Assembly (NCBI GenBank): GCA_963842235.1
Contig: CAWJFT010000001.1
Coordinates: 1,860,001-1,924,000 of the forward strand
From: JACDAN01 sp963842235
GTDB lineage: Bacteria > Actinomycetota > Thermoleophilia > Gaiellales > Gaiellaceae
DNA: 64,000 nt
Reading direction: 5' to 3'
The position numbers and the translations under genes were made by a program. Of this stretch, positions 52,718 through 62,403 are shown piece by piece (position 1 is the first letter of the stretch; every line of letters starts with the position of its first letter). The notes below the pieces were generated by a model. The model searched no databases, was not told the DNA's origin, and saw only the letters and a list, made by a program, of their open reading frames with translations.

Positions 52718-53147
52718 TTACGGCGCAGTGCGAGGCCCGCAGGCGCGGCTCGCGGAGCTGGGTGACTTCGCCGCCGGGACCCTGGAAGTAGTACGAGTCC
52801 TTGCCCTTCGCCGAGAAGCAGTAATGCGTCGCGTCAGAGACCTTGAGGACGACCTTCGTGGCACCGGTGTTCTTGATGCCGCTGTCGTAGACCTCTTGCA
52901 GGCCATGGGTGGCGCTGCCGTCGACGACCATGCCGGTGTAGTTACCGAAGTCGGCGAAGTACGCCTCGGCCGACGGGACGGCGGCGCGGATGTTCGCCGC
53001 CGCAGCCGAGTTCGACGCGCGATCGCGGAAGCCGAGGTAGGACGGGACTGCAATCGCGAGCAGGATCCCGATGATGACGATGACGACGAGGAGCTCGATG
53101 AGAGTGAACCCCTCCTCGCGAGCGAGCCGCTCACGAATGCGTGTCAT
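52718..53147 (-). CDS. Major type IV pilin, copy 2
   Basis: Same leader and helix as copy 1 (MTRIRERLAREEG / FTLIELLVVIVIIGILLAIA). The body is YLGFRDRASNSAAAANIRAAVPSAEAYFADFGNYTGM, then KVVLKVSDATHYCFSAKGKDSYYFQGPGGEV. As written the frame continues to 52647, through the terminator hairpin, which is unlikely. One surplus base near the end would restore the TAA at 52718, the same context as the copy 1 stop. About 142 residues. First gene of its unit, with AAGGAG before the ATG. Confidence 0.87.
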
Positions 53148-53212
53148 GTAATTTCTCCTTGGTTGGGTGGCAGACACATAAGTGCTATCGCTCGCGATCG
53201 GCCCACCCCTCA

Positions 53213-53226
53213 CCCCCCATTTGGGG
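53213..53226 (-). promoter_or_regulatory. C/G-rich dyad upstream of pilA2
   Basis: CCCCCC-ATTT-GGGG (plus strand) about 68-79 bases before the pilA2 ATG. It is embedded in about 95 bp that closely resembles the pilA1 upstream region (CTTGGTTG, GGCAGACACAT, GCTATCGCTCGCGAT and GTATTTCGC blocks in the same order). It lies in the divergent gap shared with the small plus-strand gene. Confidence 0.5.
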
Positions 53227-53307
53227 TATTTCGCGAGGGTCGAGCCTGTCGCGACAATCCCCCAAACTGGGCACACGGCATGGCCAAAGCAGGCCGATAT
53301 TTCACTC

Positions 53308-53570
53308 ATGGAACCCGCTCTCTCGTCTGCGCCGACCGGCGCTCCCGAGACGCACCATGTGCTCCGGGACGGATCGCTCGTCGCGGTCCTGAGGACGCTC
53401 GAGAGCGGCGGCGCGTTCACGGTCGTCGCGGAGCTCAGAGAAGGACCAGCGACGACAACGCCGTCCGCCTCCGGCAGTACACGTTCGCGCGCCTCGAAGA
53501 GGCGAGCGCCTTTCTCGCCGAGGCTGCGAGCTCCTTCGCGTTCCTCGGCTGCGAGATCCAGCGCGCGTAG
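53308..53570 (+). CDS. Small unknown protein inside the pilus locus, frameshifted
   Basis: About 87 residues in two frames joined near 53445: METPAL-like start (MEPALSSAPTGAPETHHVLRD; GGAFTVVAEL) and then RTSDDNAVRLRQYTFARLEEA to the stop. Both parts have the codon bias of neighbouring genes. It is the only plus-strand gene in the pilus locus, divergent from pilA2 and convergent with pilB. No known family recognised. Confidence 0.5.
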
Positions 53571-53593
53571 CTACGACGCGCCCGACGCGCGCG

Positions 53594-55368
53594 TCAGACG
53601 ATGCAGACGCGGGCGAGCTCTTCGACCGAGGTCAGGCCGGCGGCGACCTTGGCGACGCCGTCGTCCCAGAGCGAGCGCATGCCTTCGGCGCGCGCTGCCC
53701 GGTCGATCTCCTCGCGCGAAGCCCGTTCGGAGGCGAGCTGCTCCAGGTGATCGCTCATCTCCAGGAGCTGGAAGATGCCGACACGACCCCGATAGCCGGT
53801 CTCGCCGCAGCGCGCACAGCCGCGACGGCGATAGAACACCGCATTCTGCAGCGCGGCGAAGGTCTCATCGTCGACCCGCAGGCTGAGTAGTTCCTGGTGT
53901 GAGGGCGTGTACGGCTCCGCGCAGTGAGCGCAGAGCTTGCGGGCGAGCCGCTGGGCGAGCACGGCCGAGACCGCCGCCCCCGTGATGAACGGCTCGACGC
54001 CCATCTCGTTCAGGCGCGTCAACGCGCCCGGCGGCGTCGTTCGTGTGCAGCGTCGAGAGGACGAGGTGACCCGTGAGCGCCGCCTCGATCGAGATCTTCG
54101 CCGTCTCGCCGTCGCGGATCTCGCCGACCATCACGACGTCGGGATCCGAGCGGAGAATCGAGCGCAGCGCAGTCGCGAATATCAATCCCGCTCGTACGTT
54201 GATCTGAACCTGGTTGATGCCGGCGAGCCGGTATTCGACCGGGTCTTCGACCGTGATGATGTTGACCTCCGGCCGGCTGATCTCAGCGAGTGCGGCGTAG
54301 AGCGTCGTCGACTTTCCTGAGCCGGTGGGCCCTGTGACGAGCAGGGCTCCCGTGGGCTTCGAGACGATGCCCGAGAGCTGGGTGCGCATCTCGTCGGAGA
54401 GTCCGAGCTCCTCGAGCGTCGGCGCGCTGCGGGACTTGTCGAGGAGGCGCATCGTCACTGCCTCGCCCTCTACCGTCGGCAGCGTGGCGACCCGGATGTC
54501 GAGCAGGCGGCCGGCAGTCGCGGCGTTCAGCGAGATGCGTCCATCCTGCGGCTTGCGCCGCTCGGCGATGTCGAGCTTCGCCAGAACCTTCAGCCGCGTC
54601 GTCACGCCGGAGGCCAGGCGCACGGGGATCCGCTGGACGACGCGAAGCACGCCGTCGATCCGGAACCGGACGACGAGCGCGTCCTCCTGGGGCTCGAAGT
54701 GGACGTCGCTGGCGCCATCTTCGGCGGCCTGGAAGATGATCGAGTTCACGAGCCGGACGAGCGGCGCCTCGGAGATGCCGTCGTCGGCCTCGAGATCGTC
54801 CTCTTCGCCCTCGCTCGACGGCCGCCTCGGCGACAGCGTCCGCAACGAGGGACACGTTGAGGGCCTCGGAGGCGCGCGACAGGCGTTTGATCTCGGTCAG
54901 AACGTCGGTGCTCGCGGCGACGAAGAACTCGACGTTGTGGCGCGTCGCGATCCGGAGTTGGTCGAGGCCCTGCACGTTCTGTGGATCCGTGATCGCGATC
55001 TTGAGCGTGCCTTCCTCGAACGCGAACGGGATCGCGCCGACCCGCTCGAGCACCGGCAGGGCGATCAACCTCGTCGCCTCCGGGTCCACGCCGGCTTCCG
55101 CGAGATCGATCAGCGGCAGGTGGTACTGCTCGGCGAGTGCGCGGGCAACTCCGAGCGAGTTAGCGAGGCCCTCGTCACGGAGCGCCTGGGAGAACGAGCC
55201 TCCCAGCGCCCGAGCGCGGACGTTCTCGAGCTCGTCGGGCGGGAGGAGACCGGTCTCGCCGACCAACTCGGCGATGAGCTCGCTTCGCTCGCGGACCTCC
55301 GGCCGAGTGTGCTCGCCGTCGTCCTCTCCGTCGATGACGCGGAGGTCAGGCTGGTTTTCGAGGTTCAT
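53594..55368 (-). CDS. pilB: Type IV pilus extension ATPase PilB, frameshifted
   Basis: The N-terminal GSPII_E domain (LPPDELENVRARALGGSFSQ; YHLPLIDLAEAGVDPEA) is joined, after an extra C near 54850, to the ATPase: DGASDVHFEPQEDALVVRFR, RISLNAATAGRLLDIRVATLP, Walker A GPTGSGKST, TVEDPVEYRL, VVMVGEIRDGETA, LSTLHTNDA. After an extra G near 54038 comes the zinc module CAHC...CARCGETGYRGRVGIFQLLEM. About 590 residues if repaired. It powers pilus extension. It is the last gene of its unit, ending convergently with the small gene. Confidence 0.92.
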
Positions 55369-55384
55369 TGCAGAAGTCTCCACG

Positions 55385-56132
55385 TCACAGCAACCCAAGA
55401 TACGCGTCGAGGATCCAATCGCCGGCGAAGAGCGCGACGATGCCGCCGAAAGCGAGGAACGGCCCGAACGGAATCCCCATCTTGCGCGCGGCGCTGCCGT
55501 GGCGGATGAGCAGGACGATCGCCGGAACGAGCGCCGCGATCATCGCGATCATCATCGCCACCGGCACGGTCCGACCGAGCATCGCGCCGAGTAGCAGCGC
55601 GAGCTTTACGTCGCCCATGCCCATCCCGGCCGGGTACGCGAGCGCGGCGAGGAAGAGGAAGAGCGCCGCGCCGAAGGCTGCGAGCGCCCACTCGGGCGAG
55701 GGAAAGAGCAGCGTTTGGGCCGCCAGGACGACTGCCGCGGCCGGCAGCACGATCCGGTTCGGGATGATCCGGCGCTCGAGGTCGATGACCGAGACCGCGA
55801 CGAGCGCGGCGCAGAAGAAAGAGGCCACGGCGGCCTCCGCCGAGAAGCCAAAGGCGAGCACGCAGGCGCCAACGAGCAGCGCCGTGAGGAGCTCGACGAG
55901 CGGGTACTTCCAGGGGATGGTCGTCGCCGCAGCTCCGGCAGCGGCCGCGCAGAAAGAGGTAGGAGACGATCGGGAGGTTGTCGTACCACGCGATCGGCGT
56001 TGCGCACGACATGCACGCCGAGCCGGGGTGCACGACCGAGCGCCGCAGCGGCACGCGCGCGGCCACGACGTTGAGAAAGCTTCCGAGCGCGAGCCCGGGT
56101 ACAAACGCGATCGCTGCGAGGGCGGCACCCAT
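55385..56132 (-). CDS. pilD: Prepilin peptidase PilD, frameshifted
   Basis: The N-terminal domain has zinc pairs CMSC and CRSC flanking TPIAWYDNLPIVSYLFLRGR. After one extra G near 55945, the C-terminal membrane domain continues with KYPLVELLTALLVGAC, DLERRIIPNRIVLP (first catalytic Asp) and GMGMGDVKLALLLG (second catalytic Asp in the GxGD motif). About 249 residues. An aspartyl protease cleaving after Gly and N-methylating pilins. Confidence 0.93.
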
Positions 56133-56191
56133 ACCTAGCTCCTATCGGCCGCGCGGCGCCTGCGCTTGAGCGCGACGCGCGCGGTCGCGGC

Positions 56192-56803
56192 TCACGACCG
56201 CGGGCTGTTTCGAAGCACGATGTCGTCCTGGAGGACGTATCGCTGCTTCGCGTCGTGCGGGCTCAGGTCGACGGGCAGATTGACGCTCAGCGTGCCGAGG
56301 TTGCCGCCCGTCGGCGCGGTGTACGTCGGTGAAGATCGTGATCGGATCGTCAGGTAGTCGGCCCACTTCCGACCGGTTCCCGGTGCAGGCTGGCTGCCGC
56401 TGTAGCGCCAGAGCGAGTACGGAGGCGCCGACGCCGGGCGGCGCGTCGCCGTTCTTGTCCTTCGTGCACCAGGTGACCTGTCGCGGCCGCTCCGGTGCTG
56501 TTCGTCGGGCAGTAGGAGCCGAGGGTGATGATGATCGAGGAGGTCGGCGGAGCAGCCGGCGACCGTCGCTCCCGCAGTGAATCTCACGCCGCAGCTTGTC
56601 GAGCGCGAGCCGCATGTTCTGCTGCGCCTCGAAGCGCTTCGTCATGTCGACCTGGGCAGTCGACGCCGGAAACGAAGAGCTGGGTCAGCGCGCCGAGAAC
56701 GATGCCGAGGATCGCCAGCACGACGAGCATCTCGCTGAGCGAATAGCCGTGTTCGGCGGCGAGGCGACGGCCGGCCGGCCGCGGCGCACCGGCGGAGGCG
56801 CAT
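56192..56803 (-). CDS. PilW-like minor pilin, frameshifted
   Basis: The start overlaps the upstream ATPase stop (TGATG). After one shift, the pilin N-terminus reads AEHGYSLSEMLVVLAILGIVLGALTQLFVSG, with Gly/Tyr cleavage and Glu5. The next frame has DMTKRFEAQQNMRLALDKLRREIHC, a PilW-type helix. The C-terminus (NLPVDLSPHDAKQRYVLQDDIVLRN) is in a third. At least three shifts. About 200 residues if repaired. Confidence 0.7.
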
Positions 56804-57953
56804 CACGCGAGGCGCAGTGCCGGCGGCGCGTCGGCGGCGTAGGCGGCGTCGTCCGACGTATCGCCTGCTGCTCGCGCGGCCTGCTCCTTCAGCGCGCGCT
56901 CGAGCGCGATCACGAAGTCGTGATGGTTCGGCGCGGCGGCGGCTGCGACATCGCGGTCGACGTCGCCGGCGAGCACGAGCTCGATCAGCGCTGCCGTCAG
57001 CGTCTGCATGTGGAAGAACTCGCCCTCGGCGATCGCGTCGGTGATCTCGTCGGCCTTGTTCTCGCGGATGAGGTCGGCGATCCGCCTGTTCGCGACCATC
57101 ACCTCGACCGCCGCCACGCGGCCGCCGTCGAGGCGCGGAACGAGCCGCTGGCTGACGACGCCACGCAGCACGCCGGCGAGGATCGAGCGGACCTGAGCCT
57201 GCTTCATGGCCGGGAAGAACTCGACCATCCTCGCGATGGTCTCGGCGGCGTCGAGCGTGTGCATCGTCGAGAGCACGAGGTGCCCGGACTCGGCCGCCTG
57301 GAGCGCCGTCTCGGCCGTCTCGGCGTCACGAAGCTCGCCGATGAGGATGATGTCCGGGTCCTGCCGCAGCACGCGCCGCAGCGCCTGGTTGAACGACTCG
57401 GTGTCGAGCCCGACCTCGCGCTGGTTGACGATGCAGCTCTCGTCGGAGTGGAGGATCTCGATCGGATCCTCGATCGTGACGATGTGCTGCCGCCGCGTGC
57501 GGTTGATGTGGCCGAGCATCGCCGCGAGCGTCGTCGTCTTGCCGACGCCGGTCGCGCCCGGTGACGAGGATCAGGCCGCGCTGCTCGTCGGCAAGGTTGC
57601 GCACGCCTTGCGGGAGCCGAAGCGTGTCGAAGGTCGGAACCTCGGTCGGGATCACGCGCAACGCGAACGAGATGTCGCCGCGCTGGCGGAAAGCGTTGAC
57701 GCGGAAGCGCGGCAGACCGGCCTGCTGGTAGGCGTGTCGAGCTCGCCGGTCTCGTGGAACGCGGCGAGCCGCGCCGGGGCCGAGGCGCCGATCTCGCCGA
57801 GCACGAGCTCGAGCTGCGCCGCGTCGAGCGGCGCCCAGCCGTCGAGCGGCGAAGCGCTCCGTCGTGGCGGATGACGGGCGGCTGACCGACCTTCAGATGG
57901 ACGTCGCTCGCGCCGCGCTCGACGGCGGTCCGGAGCAGGGTGTTCAGATCCAT
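56803..57953 (-). CDS. Second PilT-family ATPase, frameshifted
   Basis: MDLNTLLRTAVERGASDVHLKVG is the PilT N-terminus. Shifts near 57855, 57735 and 57560 separate it from LDGWAPLDAAQLELVLGEIG, FALRVIPTEVPTFDTL and Walker A (ATGVGKTTT once one extra G is removed). The remainder is intact (TIEDPIEILH; IILIGELRDAETAE; STMHTLDAAETIARMVEFFPA; NRRIADLIRE). It differs enough from the PilT at 49.5 kb to be a paralogue, perhaps PilU-like, with a longer Ala-rich C-terminus. About 382 residues. Confidence 0.85.
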
Positions 57954-58003
57954 GCTGAGTCCATCGGCAGAACCGCCGCCGTTCTTGAGGGGTTCGGGCC
58001 ATG

Positions 58004-59738
58004 TCAGCCTCCTCCGTAGTTCTGCGGAGGCAACAGCTGCGGCTTGGGCGGGTCGCTGATGATTCCGCCGCCTCCGGACGGCGCGAAAAGGAGCGGCGGG
58101 AAGATCAGGTCGTTGCTCTGGCCGGCGAACACGCCGTCGTAGACGCTGATCATCGGGCCCTGCATCTTCGCGGTCGTTTCGGTAGTGACCGAGTGGTTCG
58201 CGATCAGGGCACCCTGGAAGTCCGCGCTCTTCAGGTGGATTCCGTCGCCGGGGTCGAAGTCGCTCCCTTGCCCCTGCGCGGCCGGCGCCGTTGAGACCGT
58301 CGGCGACGATCATGAGCGCGGACTTGGTCGGGATCCCAGGGCGACGTTCAGTGAAGTCACAAGCGCCCGTGTAGCCCGGATGAGTGGCGCAGATCGTTGA
58401 GTTCTTCATCCCGAACGTTCCCGAGGCGACGATGTCGCCTCGCCCGTGTACCGGCGGTCGCCCCGGGTTGATGGTGATGCTGCCGTCGATGAAGATCGTC
58501 CCCTTGACGCGTCAGCAAGTTCGTGGAGGCGTTCCAGGAGAGCTCACCCAGATCGTCGAGCCGCCTGACTTGCACGTGTAGGACGCGCCCGGCGTCAGGT
58601 TGATCACCGTGGTGGGACGTTGCACTCCAGTTGATCGAGTTGTCCGAGCGTCCGCTTGCGGTGTCGAACTTCGGCGGCGAGCCCGTCGACGTGGTGCAGC
58701 GCGCGCCAAGCGGCCCGAGATCGGCGTTCTGGTACCAGAAGCCCATGTTGCTCGGATTGTCGGCGGTCGCGGGCAGGCCGACGGAGCGATCGGCCCGTAG
58801 GCGCGCACAGGTGAGCTTCGGCATGAAGGAGATGAACGGCGGCGGACCGGCGGGATGACGTTGTCGTGCGTCCGTCGCAAGATCGCGTCGTTGTCCCATT
58901 GGGCGTTCGAGGGCCCGCAGGCGTGCAGCGTCGGGTTCGCTTCTTCGACGAGCACCATGCGCACCACATGGATCTCGTCGATCCGCGGGTCGCTGCCTCC
59001 CGTGAGGCCGATCTGGTTCTGCGGGTTCTTCAGGTACAGGTCGCGGCCGATCGCGGCCTTCTGCGCCGCTCCGTCGATCTTGGACGTGGATTCCATGTGC
59101 AGGTCGCGCGTCACGTAGACGGGCGCCTTGACGTGCACCGAGTTCTCGAACCACATGTCGGCGCCCGAGTAGAGGAAGTTCAGCGGCCCGGCCGCGCTCA
59201 CCGGCGACGTCGGTGGAATGACGACCGGCACGATGGCGGTCACGGTGCGCGTCACCGGCGCGGCCCCGGGCCCCGTCGGATTCTGAACCGTGCCGGTGGA
59301 CGTGAGTCGCCACTCCCGTCGACCTGCGGAGTCTGCCCCACCAGGGACCGTCCGTGGGCCGCCGAGTCAGGCGGACCGGTCAGCGTCCCGCACGGAGGTC
59401 TGTCGGTCCCGTTGCCGTCCCGGAGTCGTGACGTGACGTCGTCCTCGGCGGGCAGCAGTAGGAGGAGTTGCCCGGGTAAGGCGACGGTGCCCGGATAGTT
59501 GGCATTGAGCACTGCGAGACGCGTTGTTCACACCGGCCTCGGCGAGCGCGTACGCCTTCTGCCCGGCGTTGCTGTGTTCGGCGTGGCGGGCACTCGCGCT
59601 CGTGACGTAGAGCACGGTGCCGAGCGAAATGGTCAGGACGAACAGGATCCCGAGCGCCATGATGAGCGCGATTCCGCGCTCATCGCTGAGACGAGCGAGG
59701 GTCCGCGAGCGGACGGCAGCCGTGATCCACCGGGGCAT
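58004..59738 (-). CDS. PilX-like pilus-associated protein, heavily frameshifted
   Basis: The N-terminus (DERGIALIMALGILFVLTISLG; SASARHAEHSNAGQKAYALAEAGVNNA) matches the PilX N-terminal domain. About 500 further residues in shifting frames include AEDDVTSRLRDGNGTDRPPCG, FLYSGADMWFENSVHVKAPVYV, ARCTTSTGSPPKFDTA, SYTCKSGG and a C-terminal FPPLLFAPSGGGG-type end at 58004. At least six shifts. It is a large surface subunit, first gene of the minor-pilin/pilB unit. Spans such as NSVHVKAPVYVTRDLHME suggest a beta-solenoid or sheet-rich passenger. Confidence 0.65.
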
Positions 59739-59776
59739 CGATTACAGCGTCGGCGCGGTTCGGGGGCGCACGCAAT

Positions 59777-59790
59777 CCCCCTAAAGGGGG
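59777..59790 (-). promoter_or_regulatory. C/G-rich dyad upstream of the PilX-like gene
   Basis: CCCCC-TAAA-GGGGG, 39-52 bases upstream of the first gene of the minor-pilin unit. It resembles the dyads before pilA1 and pilA2. It also lies just past the end of the flavoprotein gene, so a terminator role is possible. Confidence 0.4.
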
Positions 59791-59798
59791 TGTCGGGC

Positions 59799-60967
59799 TT
59801 AGGTGGCGAAGGCTTTGCCGGGATCGCCGGCGATCCGAGCGAGCAGTTCGGCGGCGCGGAGCGCTGCGCCGCCGGGGCCGCCGATCGCGCCCGGATGGGT
59901 TGCGTCGGCTCGCATGATGCGCTCCAGCGCGCTCCAGGCGTACGGCGCGCGGAGCAGGTTGAAGCTCAGGCGCGGGAAGCGCTCGAGCGCGAGCTTCGCC
60001 CTCCAGGACGCGGCTGCCTGGAGCGCGAGCGCGCGGCGCAGTTCGACTGCATAGCGCGAGAAATCGGACGTTCCGGCCGGCGATGACGTCCAGCGCTGCC
60101 TCCGACGGCGAGCTTCGCGCTGAGAAACGCCTCGTAGATCCCGTCGCCGGAGACCGGATCGACGAGGCCGGCGGCGTCTCCGACGAGCGCCGTCTTGCCG
60201 CGGGCCGGCACTCGCCGCCGGCCGGCGCAGCGGGAGCCGGTAGCCGCGGAGATCCGCGACGGCGTCTTCGGGGATGCCGTGCTCGCTCGCAGAGCCGCCG
60301 GAGGTGCCGCCGCAGCTCCGGCCCCTGGTGCAGCCAGCCGCCGACGCCGACGTTGACGTGGTCTCCCTTCGGGAACACCCAGCCGTACCCGCCGGGCACG
60401 ACGCCCATCTCCAGCACCGCCCGCCGCGCATAGCGGCTCCGCGAGACGTGTTCGTAGGGGACGTTGCCCTCCAGCGCCACCTCGTGCTCATGGCCGTCGA
60501 GCCCGAAGGCTCTTGGCGGTGGGCCCGTTCACGCCGTCCGCGCCGATCACCGTGGTTGCCTCGATCCGCTCTCCGTCCACCGTCAGCGGCGAGAGCTCGA
60601 CCCTCACGCCGTCGCGGAACTCCGCGCCGGCCTCGCGCGCCTGCTCGACGAGGTAGGCGTCGAGCCGGCGGCGCTGGGTCATGGCGATCAGCGGCCTCGA
60701 GGTCCGGCGCTCGAAGCGCCGCCGGTAGCCGAGGCCGAGCTCGAAGGTGTCCACCTCCTCCTCGACGACCGGATCGACCGAGAAGGGCAGCAGGCGCAGC
60801 GCGCGATAGGTCAGGCCGCCGCCGCACGGCTTGTCGCGCGGGAAGCGGGCCTTGTCAACGAGTAACACGCGCGCGTGCGCGCGCGAGAGACGGAAAGCGG
60901 CCGTGGAGCCGGCCGGGCCCGCTCCCACGACGACGGCATCGAATTGCTCCGACGGTACTATGGTCAA
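59799..60967 (-). CDS. Geranylgeranyl-reductase-family FAD-dependent oxidoreductase, frameshifted
   Basis: N-terminal dinucleotide fold AVVVGAGPAGSTAAFRLSR and the family motif KPCGGGLT are intact (TTG start at 60967). Shifts near 60515, 60285 and 60100 separate VPGGYGWVFPKGDHVNVGVG, GIPEDAVADLRGYRLPL, the GDAAGLVDPVSGDGIYEAFLS flavin motif (readable in parts) and the C-terminal FPRLSFNLLRAPYAWSALERI. About 389 residues. Relatives reduce isoprenoid double bonds of menaquinone or lipid side chains. Substrate not determinable. Confidence 0.78.
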
Positions 60968-62262
60968 TCCCCTGGGGGTGTTCCCGAGTGGCCAAAGGGG
61001 ACGGGCTGTAAACCCGTTGGCTCAGCCTTCGGAGGTTCGAATCCTCCCGCCCCCATGTCTCTGAGCCGCCAGATCCACACGATCGGAAGCAGGACGATCG
61101 CGGCGGCGCCAAGTGCAAGCGCGGCGACGCCGAGCGCCGTGAGCACGACCCCGCCGAGCAGCGCGAGCGCCGCACCGAGCAAAGAAGAGCCGAGATCGTT
61201 GAAGCCGAGCAGCTTGCCGCGCTCAGCCGGGACCGTCCTGTCGGCAAGCTGCGCCGTCGCCGCCACGAAGGACAGGTTCCAGCCGAGCCCGAGCCCGAAG
61301 AGGAGCACCGCGGTGGACGGAACGCTCTCGAAGAACTGCATGGCCGCGCAGGACACGGCCATGATGGTCAGGCCACCGGCGAGCGCCGGCGTCCGTCCAA
61401 TACGGTCGATCACCGACCCGACGACGAGGACGAGCGCGTACATCCCGAGCACGTGGGCCCCGATGATCGGGAAGACCAGATTCTGCTCGTGGTGCCGGTG
61501 ATTGACGACGACGTAACCGGTCAGGTTCATCACCGACACCATCACGCCCATGCTCGCGAAGCCGGCGAGCAGCGCCGGGATGACTCCGGGGCGGCGGATG
61601 ATCTCGCTGAGCGGCGCGGCTGGGGAGTCGACCGCCGTGTCGGCCGGCGAGAGCAGCTCACCGATGCGCTTTGGATCCGGTCGGACGAAGGCTGCGAGTC
61701 CGAGCGCGATGAGGCTGACCCCGCCCGCGACGAGCCAGGGGATCGTCAGGACGCTCGCGTCGATCTCCTTGCCGGCGAAGAGCGGGCTGAAGACTGCGGG
61801 ACCGAGGATCGCGCCGAACACGGCACCGGAAAGGACGTACGCGATCCCGCGCGCGCGTCGCTCCGGCGGGTACATGTCCCCGGCGGCCGTGCGGATGAGG
61901 AGCGCAACCCCACCGGAGGCGCCCACGAGGGAGAAGCCGGCGATCACGGGGACAGCCTGTTCCGTTGCCGTCCCGAGGGCGGTCAGGGCGCAGCCGATGG
62001 AGCCGAGCGCGAAGCCTGTGAGGATGATCGGGACACGGCCGAAGCGATCCATGGCCCATCCAGCCGGAAACGAGGACAGCGCCGAGGCGGTGAGGAAGAT
62101 CGCCGGCCCCAGCCCGAGCAGCTTCTCGAAGCCGGTTACGAGGACGAATGTGAGAGAGGAGACCGCCGCGACGAGTTGCAGGACGGCCGAATTGACGGCC
62201 ATGACGCCCGCAAGAAGCGCGGTGTTCCGGCGGATTGGCAGGTCAACGGCAGGCGCGGCCAT
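60964..62262 (-). CDS. MFS transporter
   Basis: 432 residues with about twelve membrane helices and the MFS loop motif AGWAMDRFGRVPII (residues about 70-85), repeated more weakly as GSVIDRIGRTPALAGG in the second half. I chose the ATG at 62262 (MAAPAVDLPIRRNTALLAG), where the first helix begins. The last 28 codons are the antisense of tRNA-Tyr (GAGGFEPPKAEP), so the natural stop may have been lost or the real end lies near 61056. Drug or metabolite export is likely; substrate unknown. Confidence 0.85.
   Translation of the reverse strand: MAAPAVDLPIRRNTALLAGVMAVNSAVLQLVAAVSSLTFVLVTGFEKLLGLGPAIFLTASALSSFPAGWAMDRFGRVPIILTGFALGSIGCALTALGTATEQAVPVIAGFSLVGASGGVALLIRTAAGDMYPPERRARGIAYVLSGAVFGAILGPAVFSPLFAGKEIDASVLTIPWLVAGGVSLIALGLAAFVRPDPKRIGELLSPADTAVDSPAAPLSEIIRRPGVIPALLAGFASMGVMVSVMNLTGYVVVNHRHHEQNLVFPIIGAHVLGMYALVLVVGSVIDRIGRTPALAGGLTIMAVSCAAMQFFESVPSTAVLLFGLGLGWNLSFVAATAQLADRTVPAERGKLLGFNDLGSSLLGAALALLGGVVLTALGVAALALGAAAIVLLPIVWIWRLRDMGAGGFEPPKAEPTGLQPVPFGHSGTPPGD
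60974..61055 (+). tRNA. tRNA-Tyr (GTA)
   Basis: A class II cloverleaf: acceptor GGGGGTG/CGCCCCC, D-loop with CCGAGTGGCCAAAGGGG, anticodon arm ACGGG-CTGTAAA-CCCGT, long variable arm GGCTCAGCC, T-arm GGAGGTTCGAATCCTCC. The discriminator is A and CCA is not encoded. It lies between the flavoprotein (divergent) and the MFS gene, whose frame runs through it on the other strand. Confidence 0.93.
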
Positions 62263-62403
62263 CCGCTGATTCAAGCACGGGGAGCTCTCGTGGCTGTCAG
62301 GCGCTTCACCGCTGGGGCGGCGTGCGCTTGTGTCAATGGTTTGACGCTTCCTGTGTCGCAGGTGCGAACGACACGCGCGCCGCAGCTTTCTAGCTTGGTT
62401 CAC

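Noticed and set aside
46180..59738. Programmed frameshifting in the pilus genes
   Set aside because: The shifts are scattered, occur also in unrelated genes, lack slippery heptamers and stimulatory structures, and most need removal of one base; sequence error is simpler.
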